Shown piece after piece: positions 63,670 through 64,000 of a DNA stretch of 64,000 nucleotides. Origin of the DNA: Faecalibacterium sp. An121 (lineage in GTDB: Bacteria > Bacillota > Clostridia > Oscillospirales > Ruminococcaceae); contig NZ_NFLM01000006.1 in NCBI RefSeq assembly GCF_002160915.1, positions 62,001-126,000 of the forward strand, written 5' to 3'. The notes below the pieces were generated by a model that did not search any database, was not told the origin of the DNA, and worked only from the letters and a program-made list of their open reading frames with translations. The stretch's first letter is position 1. Every line of letters begins with the position of its first letter. The position numbers and the translations under genes were made by a program.

Positions 63670-64000
63670 ATGAAAAAGATCTCGCGCCGCAATTTTCTTC
63701 ACGCATCGGCCCTGGCCGGCGCTGCGCTGATGGGCAGTCTGGCCGCCCCCGCCGCCTTCGCAGAGGAGACGCCGGCAGCCGCCGGGGTCCAGCCCATCGC
63801 CCGGGACCTGGGCTGGAAAACGGTGAGCGATACCGTTTATTCCTACGGTGCGCTGGACAATGTCCTTCTGGCCCATCGCAGCGATGTGGTCATCCCCACT
63901 TACTACATCTTTGCAGGGCGCAAGACCCAGCAGGAGGCCGTGGATCTGGTGGAGAACCAGCTTCAAATGATGGGCAATGTGAACGAGTGGGGCGGCAGCG
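63670..64000 (+). CDS. Tat-exported protein, 5' part (runs off the window)
   Basis: 110 codons are visible. The N-terminus has KISRRNFLHASALAGAALMG, a twin-arginine signal, with a likely cleavage after AAFA. The mature part begins EETPAAAGVQPIARDLGWK. The domain cannot be named from the visible part; TYYIFAGRKTQQEAVDLVEN may be the start of an alpha/beta enzyme. The ATG is preceded by AAAAAGAAAGAAATGCGTC, a poor ribosome site. It follows the EIIA gene after a hairpin. Confidence 0.7.
   Translation, partial: MKKISRRNFLHASALAGAALMGSLAAPAAFAEETPAAAGVQPIARDLGWKTVSDTVYSYGALDNVLLAHRSDVVIPTYYIFAGRKTQQEAVDLVENQLQMMGNVNEWGGS

Overview
This window reads as part of a GC-rich Clostridia chromosome, most likely a gut anaerobe of the Oscillospiraceae/Ruminococcaceae (Clostridium cluster IV). 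Support comes from the Bacillota housekeeping cluster yicC-remA-gmk-priA-def-fmt-rsmB-rlmN-prpC-prkC-rsgA-thiN-spoVM, rpoD-dnaG-dgt, a T-box leader, spore-coat genes (spoIVA, a sipL-type gene, spoVM), an ECF transporter, and a full acetyl-CoA-to-butyrate pathway ending in ptb-buk. No rRNA operon, intact tRNA gene, CRISPR array or prophage was seen.

Layout. 1-4.4 kb: a DUF951 gene, an S1-domain protein, a DUF4364 protein, and a T-box leader ahead of cstA. 4.5-10.7 kb: a redox island of seven genes (aldo/keto reductase, CMD-family protein, FMN reductase, flavin reductase, flavodoxin, Tat-exported flavodoxin, Tat-exported DUF362 protein) around one LysR gene. Three of its promoters share the same 23-bp dyad at the same distance from a TTGGAC-18-TATxxT core. 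10.9-14.1 kb: spoIVA, sipL and a 26-codon spoVM. 14.2-26.5 kb: the housekeeping/translation operon with the PASTA kinase-phosphatase pair. 26.7-31.4 kb: rpoD, dnaG, dgt and a YigZ-family gene.

31.5-40.9 kb: butyrate synthesis. thl-crt-hbd-bcd-etfB-etfA run leftward, coaD lies between, and ptb-buk run rightward from a promoter carrying a perfect 18-bp palindrome and a Rex-like site. 41.2-42.8 kb: sppA and an RDD protein. 43.2-50.6 kb: an XRE-type regulator diverging from a seven-gene module that looks like cysteine/serine degradation: C-S lyase, cation symporter, RidA, a glutaredoxin-like protein, two tandem L-cysteine desulfidase paralogues (one with Val in place of the catalytic Cys) and a GNAT. 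Inverted copies of a structured repeat bracket this module. 50.9-56.9 kb: a one-direction set for a complete ECF transporter (S, A-A fusion, T), a PHP phosphoesterase, an inositol-monophosphatase-family phosphatase and an RpiR regulator. 57-64 kb: a YczE-like membrane protein, a GH1 6-phospho-beta-glucosidase, then a decaying carbohydrate locus (a GH78-like pseudogene and a BglG/LicR regulator pseudogene fused to the end of a PTS EIIC), an intact Lac/Cel-type EIIA, and the start of a Tat-exported protein cut by the window end.

Repeats. Three copies of a MITE-like element (about 18-bp terminal inverted repeats, TA flanks) lie at 41.0, 51.8 and 57.1 kb. Two inverted copies of a hairpin-rich element lie at 42.9 and 50.6 kb. 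A 37-bp terminator-like repeat occurs twice. The 57.1-kb MITE directly abuts a 28-nt tRNA 3' end. All assignments come from reading the sequence; no database search or folding calculation was run.
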